Source of the DNA: Shinisaurus crocodilurus
Taxonomy: Eukaryota > Chordata > Lepidosauria > Squamata > Shinisauridae
DNA: 64,000 nucleotides
Reading direction: 5' to 3'
NCBI GenBank assembly: GCA_021292165.1
Contig: CM037877.1
Span: 81,995,691-82,059,690, forward strand
The position numbers and the translations under genes were made by a program. The notes beneath the pieces were generated by a model. It had not been told where the DNA came from and made no database searches. It was given only the letters and a program-made list of their open reading frames with translations. Position 1 is the first letter of the stretch. Each line of letters begins with the position of its first letter. Below are positions 1 through 12,200 of the stretch, one piece after another.

Positions 1-202
1 TATTTCTGCAGTAGTCCTTTACCGTGTACCCAGTGCTCATTTACTGGTGGCCTGTTCTGACATCAGATTAGAAGCAGGGTACTAGATTTCCTTTGGATCC
101 TGCTCTCATAGATATTCCCTTAAAAATGATATAATTATGAATTCCTTTTTTCTTCTATGGTGGATAGGTATATCCTAAAAGCAAACTGAATCAGGAATAT
201 AC

Positions 203-266
203 CATAGTTGCTGGGTATCAGTCCGGTTCTTCCTTTACAGGTTCCCTTCCACCAATTGGTGTCACT
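203..266 (-). CDS. OSTF1: OSTF1 coding exon 4
   Basis: Encodes [21 protein letters not shown] plus one base. This holds the double tryptophan of the ligand groove and the SH3 signature up to SNY. Acceptor CTCCCAG, donor GTATAT at 202-197. The next exon is outside the window. Confidence 0.92.
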
Positions 267-3200
267 CTGGGAGGAAAAAGAAAACAATGCTGAAAAAGGA
301 AGCCATCACTCCATCTGAGATTTATTCTGTCTACATAATGCACAATAATGTACTATTCTGTGTTAACACATTTGTTAGCACATTGTGTTCATGAACTCAC
401 CATATCCGAAATGTAGATAATGTCCCCTTCTTCAAAATACAGTTCATCTGGCTGGAACAATAAATAGGCTGGTTGAGTCGATGGGCTGATTTAAAGCATA
501 GTTTTAAAAGCACGGCATTTTTGGTTAACACCCAATCCTGCCACCCCGAGGTCAAAGTTTTAGGATTGTTTCACTTAGCTTGAGGAAGACGTACCAATTA
601 TTGTTCTCTTGCACAAATAGTAACTGGCCACGTGAGTGCACCCTGACGCCAAACTCCAGGTCTGCTTGTGCCTCTGGGAGAGTTTCTAAAACTAGTTTGT
701 AGGGGAGCTTTTGCTTTTTTATTATTATTGTTATTCATCATCAGGCGATCACTAGATGCCTGTTCCACACTCTCTGCACACAAGAACTCATGCTATAAGG
801 GGAGTAGAGGCAGGGCTGATGCCAGGTTTGAGGGGCTCGGCAGCAAAGGGCTGTACGCTGGTGGCAGGTGGCTGCAAGCCGCCCACCATTTTTATTTTCC
901 CATAATCCTCCAACACAGTGTTGCTCCAGGGCACTGTAGAACATTTTAGGTGGCGGGCAGCTTGCAGCCATCCACTGCCAAATTTAAAAAAATGGATCCA
1001 GAGAGGGTGGATGGCCCCAATCCACAGGAGGCATCAGAACCATTGGACCCTTGGCAAGCTGCCTCATGGATGCTAGGTGCTGAGCCCCGGGCCTGAATAG
1101 AGGAACAAATGTGCACTCTTGGCAACTTATGTTTTTCTGTTAATTTTTTTAAAAAAATGCTTTCTACCCAGCACTAGATTAATGAATATGGGCATCCTAT
1201 GCTGAAATGTATTGTTGTGAGGCCTGAGAGCAGAAAACTTCTGCTGCTCTGTTCTCACCTGGCCGCCATCAAGGTCCTTGGGAACATGGGCATGGCCGCC
1301 ACCACCCTGCCTCACTAGGTGTGCACTGAGGAAGTGAGGAGACAATATTGTACTGGGAAATGCGAAGGTAAGGAAGCTGAGACGGGTCAAAAAAATTGGA
1401 CCTGCATGGCTGAAAAGGGGAGGAAGGAAGCCAGAGCTGAGGATTCACTGCTGTGCGGGGGGGGGGGGGAGAGGAGCAAGAAGAATGGTCCATCCTGCCT
1501 TGAAAAGAGGCTTAGGTATCTCTGTCCCAAGGATGGTGAGGTAACTGTGGGGAAAGCAAAGGAAATGGAACTTTTGCTGTCCCCTGCTGCCACCTCCTGG
1601 TTTGTCTTGGAATAATAAACCAATTAACAACAACAGCAGAAGGGCCAAACTACATTGGCTCTCGTGACTTCTTTGTCTACTTAGTAGCTGAGGGGTCACC
1701 CATTTTAATCAGAGCAACAACAACAACACAAATCAGGGGATCCAGTCACAGGTCTCCTGTGTCATGTGTGATTTGACCCTCATTTCTCATACTTGGCTAA
1801 GGAAAGACTTGCGTCAAGAGCACATAATGCAGGCCACATGCTGTAGCTAAGCAGGTATAAGCCGGGTCAGTGCTTGGATGGGTGACTGCCTGGGCTGCCC
1901 ACATCTGTTCTCCTGCATTGAGCAGGGGGCTGGACTCAATGGCCTCATAGGCTCCTTCCAACTCTACGATTCTATGATTCTTGTTGAGGGTAGTTATGGA
2001 CACTTGTCCGCTCTACCGACTCTTGAGTTCCCTGCTGCGCCCCACACATTTCTTACCATCCCTCTCCTGTGCCACCATTCACACACAGGCACAGGCCCCA
2101 CACTGATACAGCCACACATCCAAGCACACAGGCTCCTTAACATCCCCATCAGGTCCTGCATCTGGGAGTCTGCTGGAATATAGATCACATTCTGCTTGTC
2201 ATGTTGGCCAGGCATTTTCCTATACCTGGAAATATGGTCATTGCTCCCTGGTCTTGTGATGAAAGAGAGCCATTCTGCTCTGAGCTATGGGGAATTTCAA
2301 ATGAGCCCACCACAGACATTCTAAATCAGGCTGGCCTCTGGTCACCTCTGGGGAGTAAAGGTAGACTCCAGGTGACCAGATGATGATCTCTCACTGTGAT
2401 TTCTCTCTTGGGGTGGAGGGAGAAAGAGAGATGCAATACCAAACAAGATGTGCTGTGTTCACCCAGCCGGACAAATCCAGCAAGACTCACTGACTGCTCT
2501 CTCTTTCTGTTCCTCTCTCCATCTCTAGCAAGAGCAGAGAGACATAGAAAGAGAGAATCCACAGTGCATTCTCCCAGCCAAGCTAACACAGGGAAGCTTG
2601 CTGGCTGTTCCCTTTTTGGGGGGTCAATTTCTGAGAAAGACAGGAGGAGAACATGCACTCAAGTTACTGAAGTGCACCTATGGAGACTGTGCTTGGCTCA
2701 GTCTTCTTTCCCTCAGTCTTCTCAGAATGTGGATGAAGGAGCAGAAGGAAACTGAGGGGGGCAGAGAAGCACTGGCAAGGGAAGTTTAGGAGAGTTTATC
2801 CATGGGGAGGGTGACCACGCTGATAGTTTTATTTACAAGGTCACTTTAAACTGAGAAACTACTATGGAATTACTTTGCCTCTGGCTTGGCCTGTTATTAG
2901 TTGAAGAAGGACAGACAGGCAGGCAGGCAGGCAGACGGGGGGGGGGGGGGGATGGCTCATCCAGCGTTGTAGCAGAAATCATCAGAATTTTCTCAATGTG
3001 CAAGTCATTACTGAAAGGATTTGTAAGAGAAGGTTACCTTTAAGCTTTTGCCAGGATATAAGAATAGTGCTCTCTGTGACTGCATAGATGTGCTGAATCA
3101 GCAAGAGTAAACCATTCCAACATCTTAAAAGGGTGTTTTGTTGAGCTTTTTATGCAACAACCAATTTATCTGCTGTCACAATTATTAGATGAATGCTTTC

Positions 3201-6200
3201 TCTTTTACGGATTCAGATAAACATATGGAAGCTACGGTACTCAAAATCTTGGATGACATTGCAATGCCATGCTGTGTCTCTCCATGTGCAGAAAAAGCAC
3301 TATAGATGATGAGGCCTAACAACTCTTCTCTCACATTCCTCTCAATGTTAAATTTCATAGATTTCATAGATCATAAGAGTTGGAAGGAGCCTACAAGGCT
3401 ATCGAGTCCAACCCCCTGCTCAATGCAGGAAACTAGAGGAGGGGTCTCCCATCCAAGTAATAACCAGGCTTGACCCTGCTTAGCTTTCCACACTCAGACA
3501 AGCTGAGCCAGCATAAGCCACAGGCCTGTTTGTAAAGGTTGTACTACTATTCTACTTCTCTTGCCTTTTTCAAGCTGTTTGTTCAGGAATAACGTCTGCT
3601 GAGGCCAGAGATGTCTTCACACAATCACTGCTTGAAAAGTGGCTTTTACCCCAGAAAGAGATGGTCATGTGCACCCACAAGAACATGCATGCTTCAGTAT
3701 TGGCCAACATCATTGCTTGAAATATGCACTGAAAGCCAAATCCTATCTTGAGTTAAAATCCATATGACTTGTCTACTTTTATCTAGAGGCACAGATGGTC
3801 ATGTGAATAAGTCCTTGCTCCTGAGCACATATAGAGAGGATCAACTTGCAGCATCCATCTCCAAAAACTTATGATCTTTTACTTCTACAGGTAAAATGGA
3901 AATATCTCTTCCAATGTTTTATGATCATAAAGAAAAGACTGGCTTTGCTGCCAAAAATAAGCTTTCCCTTTTATTTTTTGAGGGGGAAAATGAAATGTAA
4001 ATACTTACAGTTCTAGGTTCAAACGTATACAGGGCTCTAAAAACTTTGACCTGCCCTAAAACAGAGAGAGAGAGAGAGAAGCATTAACAACAGGATATGT
4101 CTCATTTCCCTAAGGGAGACTTAATCAAGCATCCATGTGAAGAGCCCAAACAAATAAGGGTAAATATGATGCCTAAATAACATTTTAACTGCAGCAGACC
4201 TACTGATATCCAGTGTGGTGTAGTGCTTCATGTTGGATTTGGACTAGTGAGGCCTGGGTTCAAATCCCTCCTCACTCAAAGCTCACGGAATGACCTTGGG
4301 CTAGTAACCATTTCTTGGGCTAACCTAAGTCACAGGGTTGTTATGAGGATAGAATGGGCAGGGGAGAGTCATGTACCCCACCCAGGGGTTCCTTGGAGGA
4401 AGACTGGGATAAAAATGCAATAAATAGATATCGCTGTTGTGTATTCAATGTAGGAGTGCCATTAACCAGGGCTCCTGCTTAACTAGGATGTCAAACCAAC
4501 CCTTTGCGCCACAGAGGTTAACACTCATGACACAATTGAGAGATTATATCTAAGGTGTGTCTGCAGGAAGAATATTAAACAAAACGAATTTTGTTAAGAC
4601 TGGGGACATTTTGCAGAACATGGCATCCTCAACGACAGATGGGGAAGCTACCAAAGGAGGTACGAAGGGGGTCAGGAAGAAGCTGCTGATACAATCATGC
4701 AGAAAACCGGAGTTTCTTCTTCCTTCCTCCTTACATAGCAAATTTTATGCATGTCTACTCAGAAGGAATTCCCATTGTATTTATTGACTTACTCCCAGAA
4801 AAGTGTGCATAGGATTGCAGCTGGGCAGAGCAAGTAGGGTAAGGGGGAGAGTGACGGACCTAGTGAGGAGGAAGGGAGGTTTTTATTTGGGTTAAGACAG
4901 CAAGAAGTCTTGGGCTGACACTGTAGTTATCCCAGTCCTGAAGCCAGAACTCATGCTAAGATTTAAGTTTATGTATTTGTTGACTTCTGGACAATGCTGA
5001 ACAGCTCTGTTATTTGGCAGATACAGGTGTGTTTACATTAAAGCATTAGCTCTTTAAGGCAGGCTGATATTAATTAGAGGTCCAGATCACCACATGCAAT
5101 GAAACTGCCGGGTGTCAAGCACAGAGACTCAATTTTATTTACTAGCTGGCAAAACTTATTAGATACCTTTCCTAAGATCAAAGTGACATACAGTTCAATA
5201 AAACAGTCATTCAAAAGCAGCCAGCTCTGAAATTAAATAAAAGCTGTCTAAAAATCAGGAGCTGTAGAGAAACAATAAAAATATTTTCTTTTTTTGTCAT
5301 GACATACATAATGGGACTTGAAGCCAAACTAGGTATGATGGTGGCAGATCTTTTGATATTGATCTGTCCCCTTTTAATAGCAGAATGGGCACATGAGTGA
5401 CAAATACGGAGGTTTTCCCCCACCCACAGCTTACTGCCACCGCCTTTCTTGCCCAAGTGCTTTTGTCCTCAGCCAAGCTCCCATACCCAAAGACTGGGTT
5501 CAGATAACACAATAACCCACACTCAAGGCTTGAGTATGGGTAGAATGTGGGTTGTTGTGCTTGGTTAGAATAAAAAGGCTTGGATGAAAGGGCTAAGGAG
5601 AGGAAAACAGCAGGTAGGGGAGGACCCTGCAACCCTCACCTGCATGCCCCTTTTCCTATTACAGGGCTCTCCAACCTTGGGTCCCCAGATGTTGCTGGCC
5701 TACAGCTCCCAGCATACCCAGCCAGCATGGCTAATGACAAGGGATTCTGGGAGCTGTAGGCCAGCAACATCTGGAGACCCAAGGCTGGGGAGCCCTGTAC
5801 TATTACAAATGGACATCCTGCCCCAGGAATGTTGGACAGGGCCAAATTCAATTTTGGAAAAGTTCTCAGGGGCCACATTCCAGTGGTGGGCAGGGGGTGG
5901 AGCCAAAGGGGGTGGTACCAAAATACTTAAAAAAAACAAACCAGTATATTTTAGCTTAAAGTTCTTATTGCCAGTAACTAAGCCTTAGGAAAGGTATTTC
6001 AACCTTTTAGAATGGGAAGAAAACTGTGCAAAAGCCAGGAAACCAGATCTGCAGTTGGAGGAAAGGGGGCATGGCCATTTGGGTAACCCCAGAAGGCCAG
6101 ACTGGGACCCCAGGCAGGCCAGATTTGGTCTGTGGGTCTGACATTCTGCACTCCTGGTCTACCCCATTTTTCTATGTTATTCGGTGAGATTCATGTTTAA

Positions 6201-9200
6201 GTACACGGACCTATCACTGTCAGAGCTGTTTGGACTCATACTGAACTGAATCAAAATTCTCATACATCCCTAGAGTTAGTCATGGGCAGATTGCTACCAA
6301 TATCTGCATAATTTGGGGTGACTAGATCCCTATCCAGAAAAAGTTTTTGTGAAGGACCGCCGCCAGTCCTTTTGCGCGAGTTCGGGAGTCAACGGGTTAA
6401 ATGGCACTGCAAAAACTCCCCTTATGCGATTCCTGGGTGAGCTGAGGGCAACCACGTCAATAGACACTGAGCGAGAGCAGGCAGAGATTTGTTTATAACA
6501 CCTTTAATTGAGTGTAGCGAATCAGTCCGATAAAGAATTTCACAGTAAACACAGAACAGTCTATAAAACTTAATGGAGCGTAGAGCCCCAATACACATAT
6601 AGCCTAAAGGCGGCTTGCAGAAAGCACAGACAGTATTTGCATCAAACAACCTGAACTCACTAGAAAGAATATCACTGTAAGTTGTTCTAACTTACAGCTG
6701 GATACCAAGCGTCCTGCTTGGGGTTGTGAGGCTTAGTCCCGACCGGAGTCGCAGACCTGTTCTGTGCAGTCCTGCACCTTGCTTCCAACAACCTCAATGG
6801 GCTTGGTAGCCCCTTTTAACCCCTTCCCTTGCCCCCCCTTCCTCTGCTGAAAGGTTGAACGGCTTTGTCCAGCAGGGTCCTGGTGCCTCCCGGGTGCTTG
6901 GGGTACTTGGCAGCTCTTTGAGACTGCTGGGGGAAATCCTGGCACCCCTTGGTGCTTGAGGGTGCTTGGCAGCTCTTTGAGACTGCTGGGGGGAATGCAG
7001 ATGTGTCCCATTGAGGTAACTGTAAATGTAGGTTGATGTAAACGGTTGCTCAGAACTGACCATCTCTGCCCTAGGCAGGGATTATGCAGGTGGCGGTGGC
7101 GGTGTGTGTGTCCGGCCCCACTTTCCCTCCACAGTTTTAACTTTTGCTGGATGGAGATCTAGTCACCCTAAATCATGCAGAGACCAGTAGCAATCTATCC
7201 ATGGCTAGGGATGTAAGAAAATTTTGTTTCAGTTTGAAAAACTGCAGAACATGCCCTGCTTGCAAACCTGAATGCAATTGCATTTTTCGGAAAAAGCTTG
7301 CATATTCTGAAGCTTGTGATTGCAGTTGCAAAATGTGTCCTTTTTAAAAAATGGGCCCCTTTAAAATGCATATTTCCCCCCAAAAGCATGCATTTTCATG
7401 CTTTAATCAATGGGGGTAAAGTGTGTTTTGGTATGTACTTTTAAAAAATGTGCGTTGCTGCTGCTCGGAAATGTGCACTTTGCTTGTTCAAGAAAAGCGG
7501 GTGGAAGATGCTCGCATTCAGGCGGCGTGAGAACAAGGGGAAATGAACACGGGGGTGGAAAACGGCGAATCGCAATAAGCTCAAACATGGCACGTCCTCT
7601 CAGCCCTCCTGCTCCCACACTGAAATGACAATCACACCAAGCATGGCCAACATCACGCCACGCTCCTTTGAATTCAACTGCTTTTATAATGGGACTTAGG
7701 GCCAAAGTAAGTCAGGACAGTGGCAGCCCTCTGTTAAAACACGGCTCTCCCACAGCCACATAGAAAGAGAGGCATGCGTGGAGACATCACCAGAGAAAGT
7801 ACAGGGGCTGAGCAACCCAGCACCATGTTGTGACATGTAGCACAAACACCAGCTGTGGCACATTGTTGACATTTGAAAAAGTACAGAATGGCTGGAAAAC
7901 AGGTTATGTTTTGTCTTCTACTTCCTGGCCCTTTCTCATGGGAAAAGTAGGTGTGAAAGAAATACGAGCTGGTCACATGGTTTGTACTTTCTGGTGACGT
8001 ACTGATTTGTTAGCTTTCTGTTCTGTAGCCATTTTGGAGAGAGATGGAATTGCTTTATTCTTCTTCTCTCTGTTGCTCTGACTAGTGCTTGCTGGATTTA
8101 ATGCAATCATGTAATGTCTTAGCTGAGGTGGAGTGAAATCAACTTGCTCCACTGGATTAATGCTTGCTATGCATTGTTCTCTGCACATGGACTGTAACAA
8201 GGGGATGTATGCTCTGTAGAATATACTTGCTATAGTAATAAACAGGTAGAACAAATAACCTGTGAAGTCTACGGAGTTATTTCCTTATTACTGGGATCTG
8301 CAGGAGGAGGCTGAACTGGCTGATATCCGATACGCTTGGAATGCTGCGTGGAGTGGGAGAGACAGGTCTGGACTTCTGTGTGTAGATTTATGGGCAGCTG
8401 CACACAGGAATAGGATTTTAAATCTTCCATCTCACATAAGTGAAGCGCTCTGTTTTTCCACGAGGCTGGCGGGCCTTCAGGGTGGGTTGCAGTACACACC
8501 TTCAGGGTTGTGTGCCCAGAAATTCGGATTCAGCGGGACCTGTTGGACCAGTGCCAGCACTGAACGGAGCCAGTTCGGGACCAGGCTGGGGGCCAGCAGC
8601 AACAGCGGGACCTGTTTTCCAACTGCTGTGTGTCAACAGCTTCGACTCCGGAATGCAGTGATTTATGGCAGAGGAGGACATCAAGGCGGAAGAGAAATCT
8701 CCTGGGCCTTCATCTGGTAAGGCGGGGAAGAGCGGGAGGTGTGTATACTGAGAGCTTGCAGGCTCTGTTCAAAGCCGAAAGCTCAAGAAGCGAAGCCGAG
8801 AATTCTGGAGGGGAAGGAGGGGGGAAAACCCTGTTCCCGGGAATGCGGCAGCACCAGCTCTAAACTCACAGATAAGCGGTAAAGCTATATGGGTTGAACT
8901 GTGTATTATGAAACGACCAGATGCAGCATTGTTTAACTCATGCGGGGCTCTGGAATGTTGTAATACAAGAAGCAGTTGCAGTTGCAGTGGGAGACCTAAT
9001 ACAGTTTCTGGACACTGTAAAGCAGATCTGGGAGTAGGATTATAATTGCGTGGAAGCTGTACCAGTTGAGCTGACAGGCAACAACCAGATCGGATTCTGA
9101 CCATGGAATATGTGTCAGGCAAGCTTCTCTCTGAGTGGGAGAAACGCCAAGGCAAGAAAAACAGTGCTGGACGTAAATCAGCAGACAGCGCGGCTGACGT

Positions 9201-12200
9201 GGGGAACAGCCAAGCTGGGAATAGCAGCAAGCTGGTGGGAGTTACCCAAGCGGCAGCTTTAAAAGTGAGAAAATGCTTTTGTTGCGGGACGACGTCGCAT
9301 CTTAAAAGAGAATGTAATTTTAAGGGCAAGAAGAAGAAAAAAAAGGAAGCTACCAGTACACCTGAGGAGACAATTAAAACGGGCAAAAGTTTGATTGCTC
9401 GGGTGGGGATTTCCAACAACAACATGTGGGTTCTGGACAGTGGGGCATCCCACCACATGGCAAATTCCAGAGACATGTTTCAATCTCTGGATGATGGATA
9501 TACAAATCAATTTGTTGAAATGGCTGATGGAAAGCGAATCCAGGTGACAGCTGCAGGAACAATTGACTTTGCTACTTTGGGTCAACAAAGGGCACTGCTT
9601 GTTCAAGAACTGGATACAAACTTGATAAGTATATCACAATTGGCTAATGATGGATATGAAATATGTTTTTCTAACAGCAACTGTGTAATTTCACATGAAG
9701 GGGTGATCTGTGCAAAAGGTGATTTGCAGAATTCTCTGTATGTTATAAATCCATTTGTAACAAATGATGAGAGGGCAAAGTATGCGAATTGTAAACCCCA
9801 TGACAATTGTTTGCATATTTTCCATAAGAGGTTTGCACATGCCAACTACAGAAGCATAGAGAAGATGCCGGGTCTGTGTGAGGGTATGAAAATGAAACCT
9901 TGTTCTAATTATGTGGAATGTGAAGTATGCAGTACAGCAAAGTCACACAGGTCTAACATTCAGAAACACAGTGATAGAGTTAGCACAAGAATCTTTGAGC
10001 TGGTACACTCTGATGTTGCTGGACCATTTGAAAATAGCTATGGGGGAAACAAATACTACCTGACTCTGATTGATGATTATTCTCGATTTGGATTTGTCTA
10101 TCTTCTGCAGCATAAGTCTCAGGTTCAAGAGAGATTTGAATCATTTGTTAAATGGGCTGGGAACAGATATAAACAATATCCAATAGGAGAATTACTCTCA
10201 GATGGTGGGGGAGAGTACATGAGTACAAAGTTCAAGAAATTCTTGGAAAGTGAGGGCATTGGGCACAAAATCATGGCCCAAAACTCACATGGTGTAGCTG
10301 ACAGTCACAACAGAACACTCCACGAGATGATGAGGGCTCAATTGACTGAATCACAGGTGGGAAACCGTTTCTGGGGGGATGTACTGTCAAATGCCAATTA
10401 CCTGCTGAACAGGTTACCAAATACCACAATTGGGAAAACTCCATATGAAATGTTTCATGGGAGGAAACCAAAGATAGCACACGTGCGCATTTTTGGGTGT
10501 AAATGTTTTGTTCATATATAGGCTCAAAACAGGACAAAGCTATCTCCAAGAAGCTTTGAATGTTTTCTGCTGGGGTATGATGCACAAACAAAAGGGTACA
10601 GGTTGTGGTCACCACACCACAATAAGGTAATTCTGAGCAGGGATGTGATTTTTCACGAGCAAGCAAATGACCAGAAACAGCTGGTGGAATTGCCAATGCA
10701 TGCAATGTCTGAAACACAGCAGGATGCTTCTGGGACAGAACAGGCCACTGGGCAGATATCTGGGGAGCAGGAGGGAGGTGAACAATCTCTTAGGCGTTCA
10801 ACCCGAGAACGCAAAACACCTGTTAGATATCAGGATGAATTCCAAAGTGGGAAAACTGTTGTACATAAAGCTCTCAAAATAGCTTTAGAACCACAAAGTT
10901 TTGAGGAAATTCAAAGCATGGAACCAAAAGTGAAGAATGATTGGTTTGAGGCCATGCAGGATGAAATCAATGCAATGCATGACAACAACACATGGAGTCT
11001 AGTATCTTTGCCTGTGGGGCGCAAAGCCATCACCTGTAAATGGGTGCACAAGGTGAAGACAAATCACCAGGGGCAGGTGGAGAGATACAGGGCAAGGCTC
11101 GTTGCAAGGGGGTTTGCACAAAAACATGGAGTAGATTTTGATTCCATGTTTGCACCAACAACAAGGTATGCAACTGTCAGACTGTTGTTGAAATTGGCAG
11201 CACAAAGAAAAATGATGGCATTTCATTTTGATGTAAAAACTGCTTTTTTATATGGTGAATTACAAGAGGAACTCTACATGCAGCAACCACAAGGTTTTGT
11301 AGAAAATCCCAGTCTTGTATGTCGTCTGAACAAGTCCATATATGGGTTGAAACAGGCAGCTCGATGCTGGAACCAAAAACTAGACAGAGTTTTGATTAGT
11401 TTGGAATTCAAACAAAGCAAGGCTGATCACTGTCTGTATACAAATCACACAGAACAGGGAAACTGGGTGTATTTGTTGGTCTTTGTTGATGATATATTAC
11501 TGGTGACACAATCAGTAAGTCAAAAAGACAAAATTGCACAAGAATTGCAAGCACACTTTGAACTGAAAGATCTAGGTTTGGTACAACACTATCTTGGAAT
11601 GCAATTATCTCAAGATGAGGAAGGTTCTTTCATGGTTGAACAAAGTGGGAAAATTCAGAAATTGCTGGAAATTCATGGGTTGGAGAATTGTAACCCAGTT
11701 ACTACTCCAATGACTCTTGAATATCAGAAACACACAGATAACACCCGATTTGATGATATTGGAAAATATCAGAGTGTTATTGGAAGCCTGCTATATTTGG
11801 CAAATGTGAGTAGGCCAGACATCAGCAATGCTGTGAACATACTTAGCAGGAAAACGCAAAATCCTTCTAATTATGATTGGCTAGCTGTTAAACGTGTGTT
11901 AAGGTATTTAAAAGGTACCATGAAATGCAAACTGAAATTGTCATCACACACAGAGGGAGGTTTTTGTGTGTACACTGATGCTGATTGGGGATCTGCTACA
12001 GATAGGAAGTCCACAAGTGGGACTGTGCTCATGTATGACCAAAGTTTAATTGAATGGTATACACGAAAGCAATCTTGTGTGGCTGTTTCTAGCGCAGAAT
12101 CTGAATTCATCAGTTTATCTCAAGCATGTAATGAGATTGAGTGGTTCAAACAATTGTTTGCTGATATGCACATACCAGTAGACAAGGCTGTTACAATTTT

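Larger units (their letters stand above)
452..4008 (-). other. OSTF1 intron 2 and its repeats
   Basis: Intron between coding exons 2 and 3. It holds two 5S-derived SINEs (1831-1990 and 3362-3525), homopolymer G runs near 1457 and 2937, and a GGCA microsatellite near 2920. Around 2330-2640 are purine/pyrimidine-rich stretches with a weak foldback. I see no other coding signal. Confidence 0.7.

Noticed and set aside
1831..1890. A functional 5S rRNA gene
   Set aside because: Only a truncated, altered internal part of 5S is present and it is joined to a CR1-type tail.
8769..9476. A 235-codon minus-strand open frame over the copia gag region
   Set aside because: It is antisense to the zinc-knuckle frame, has no known motif, and its composition follows from the plus-strand coding sequence.
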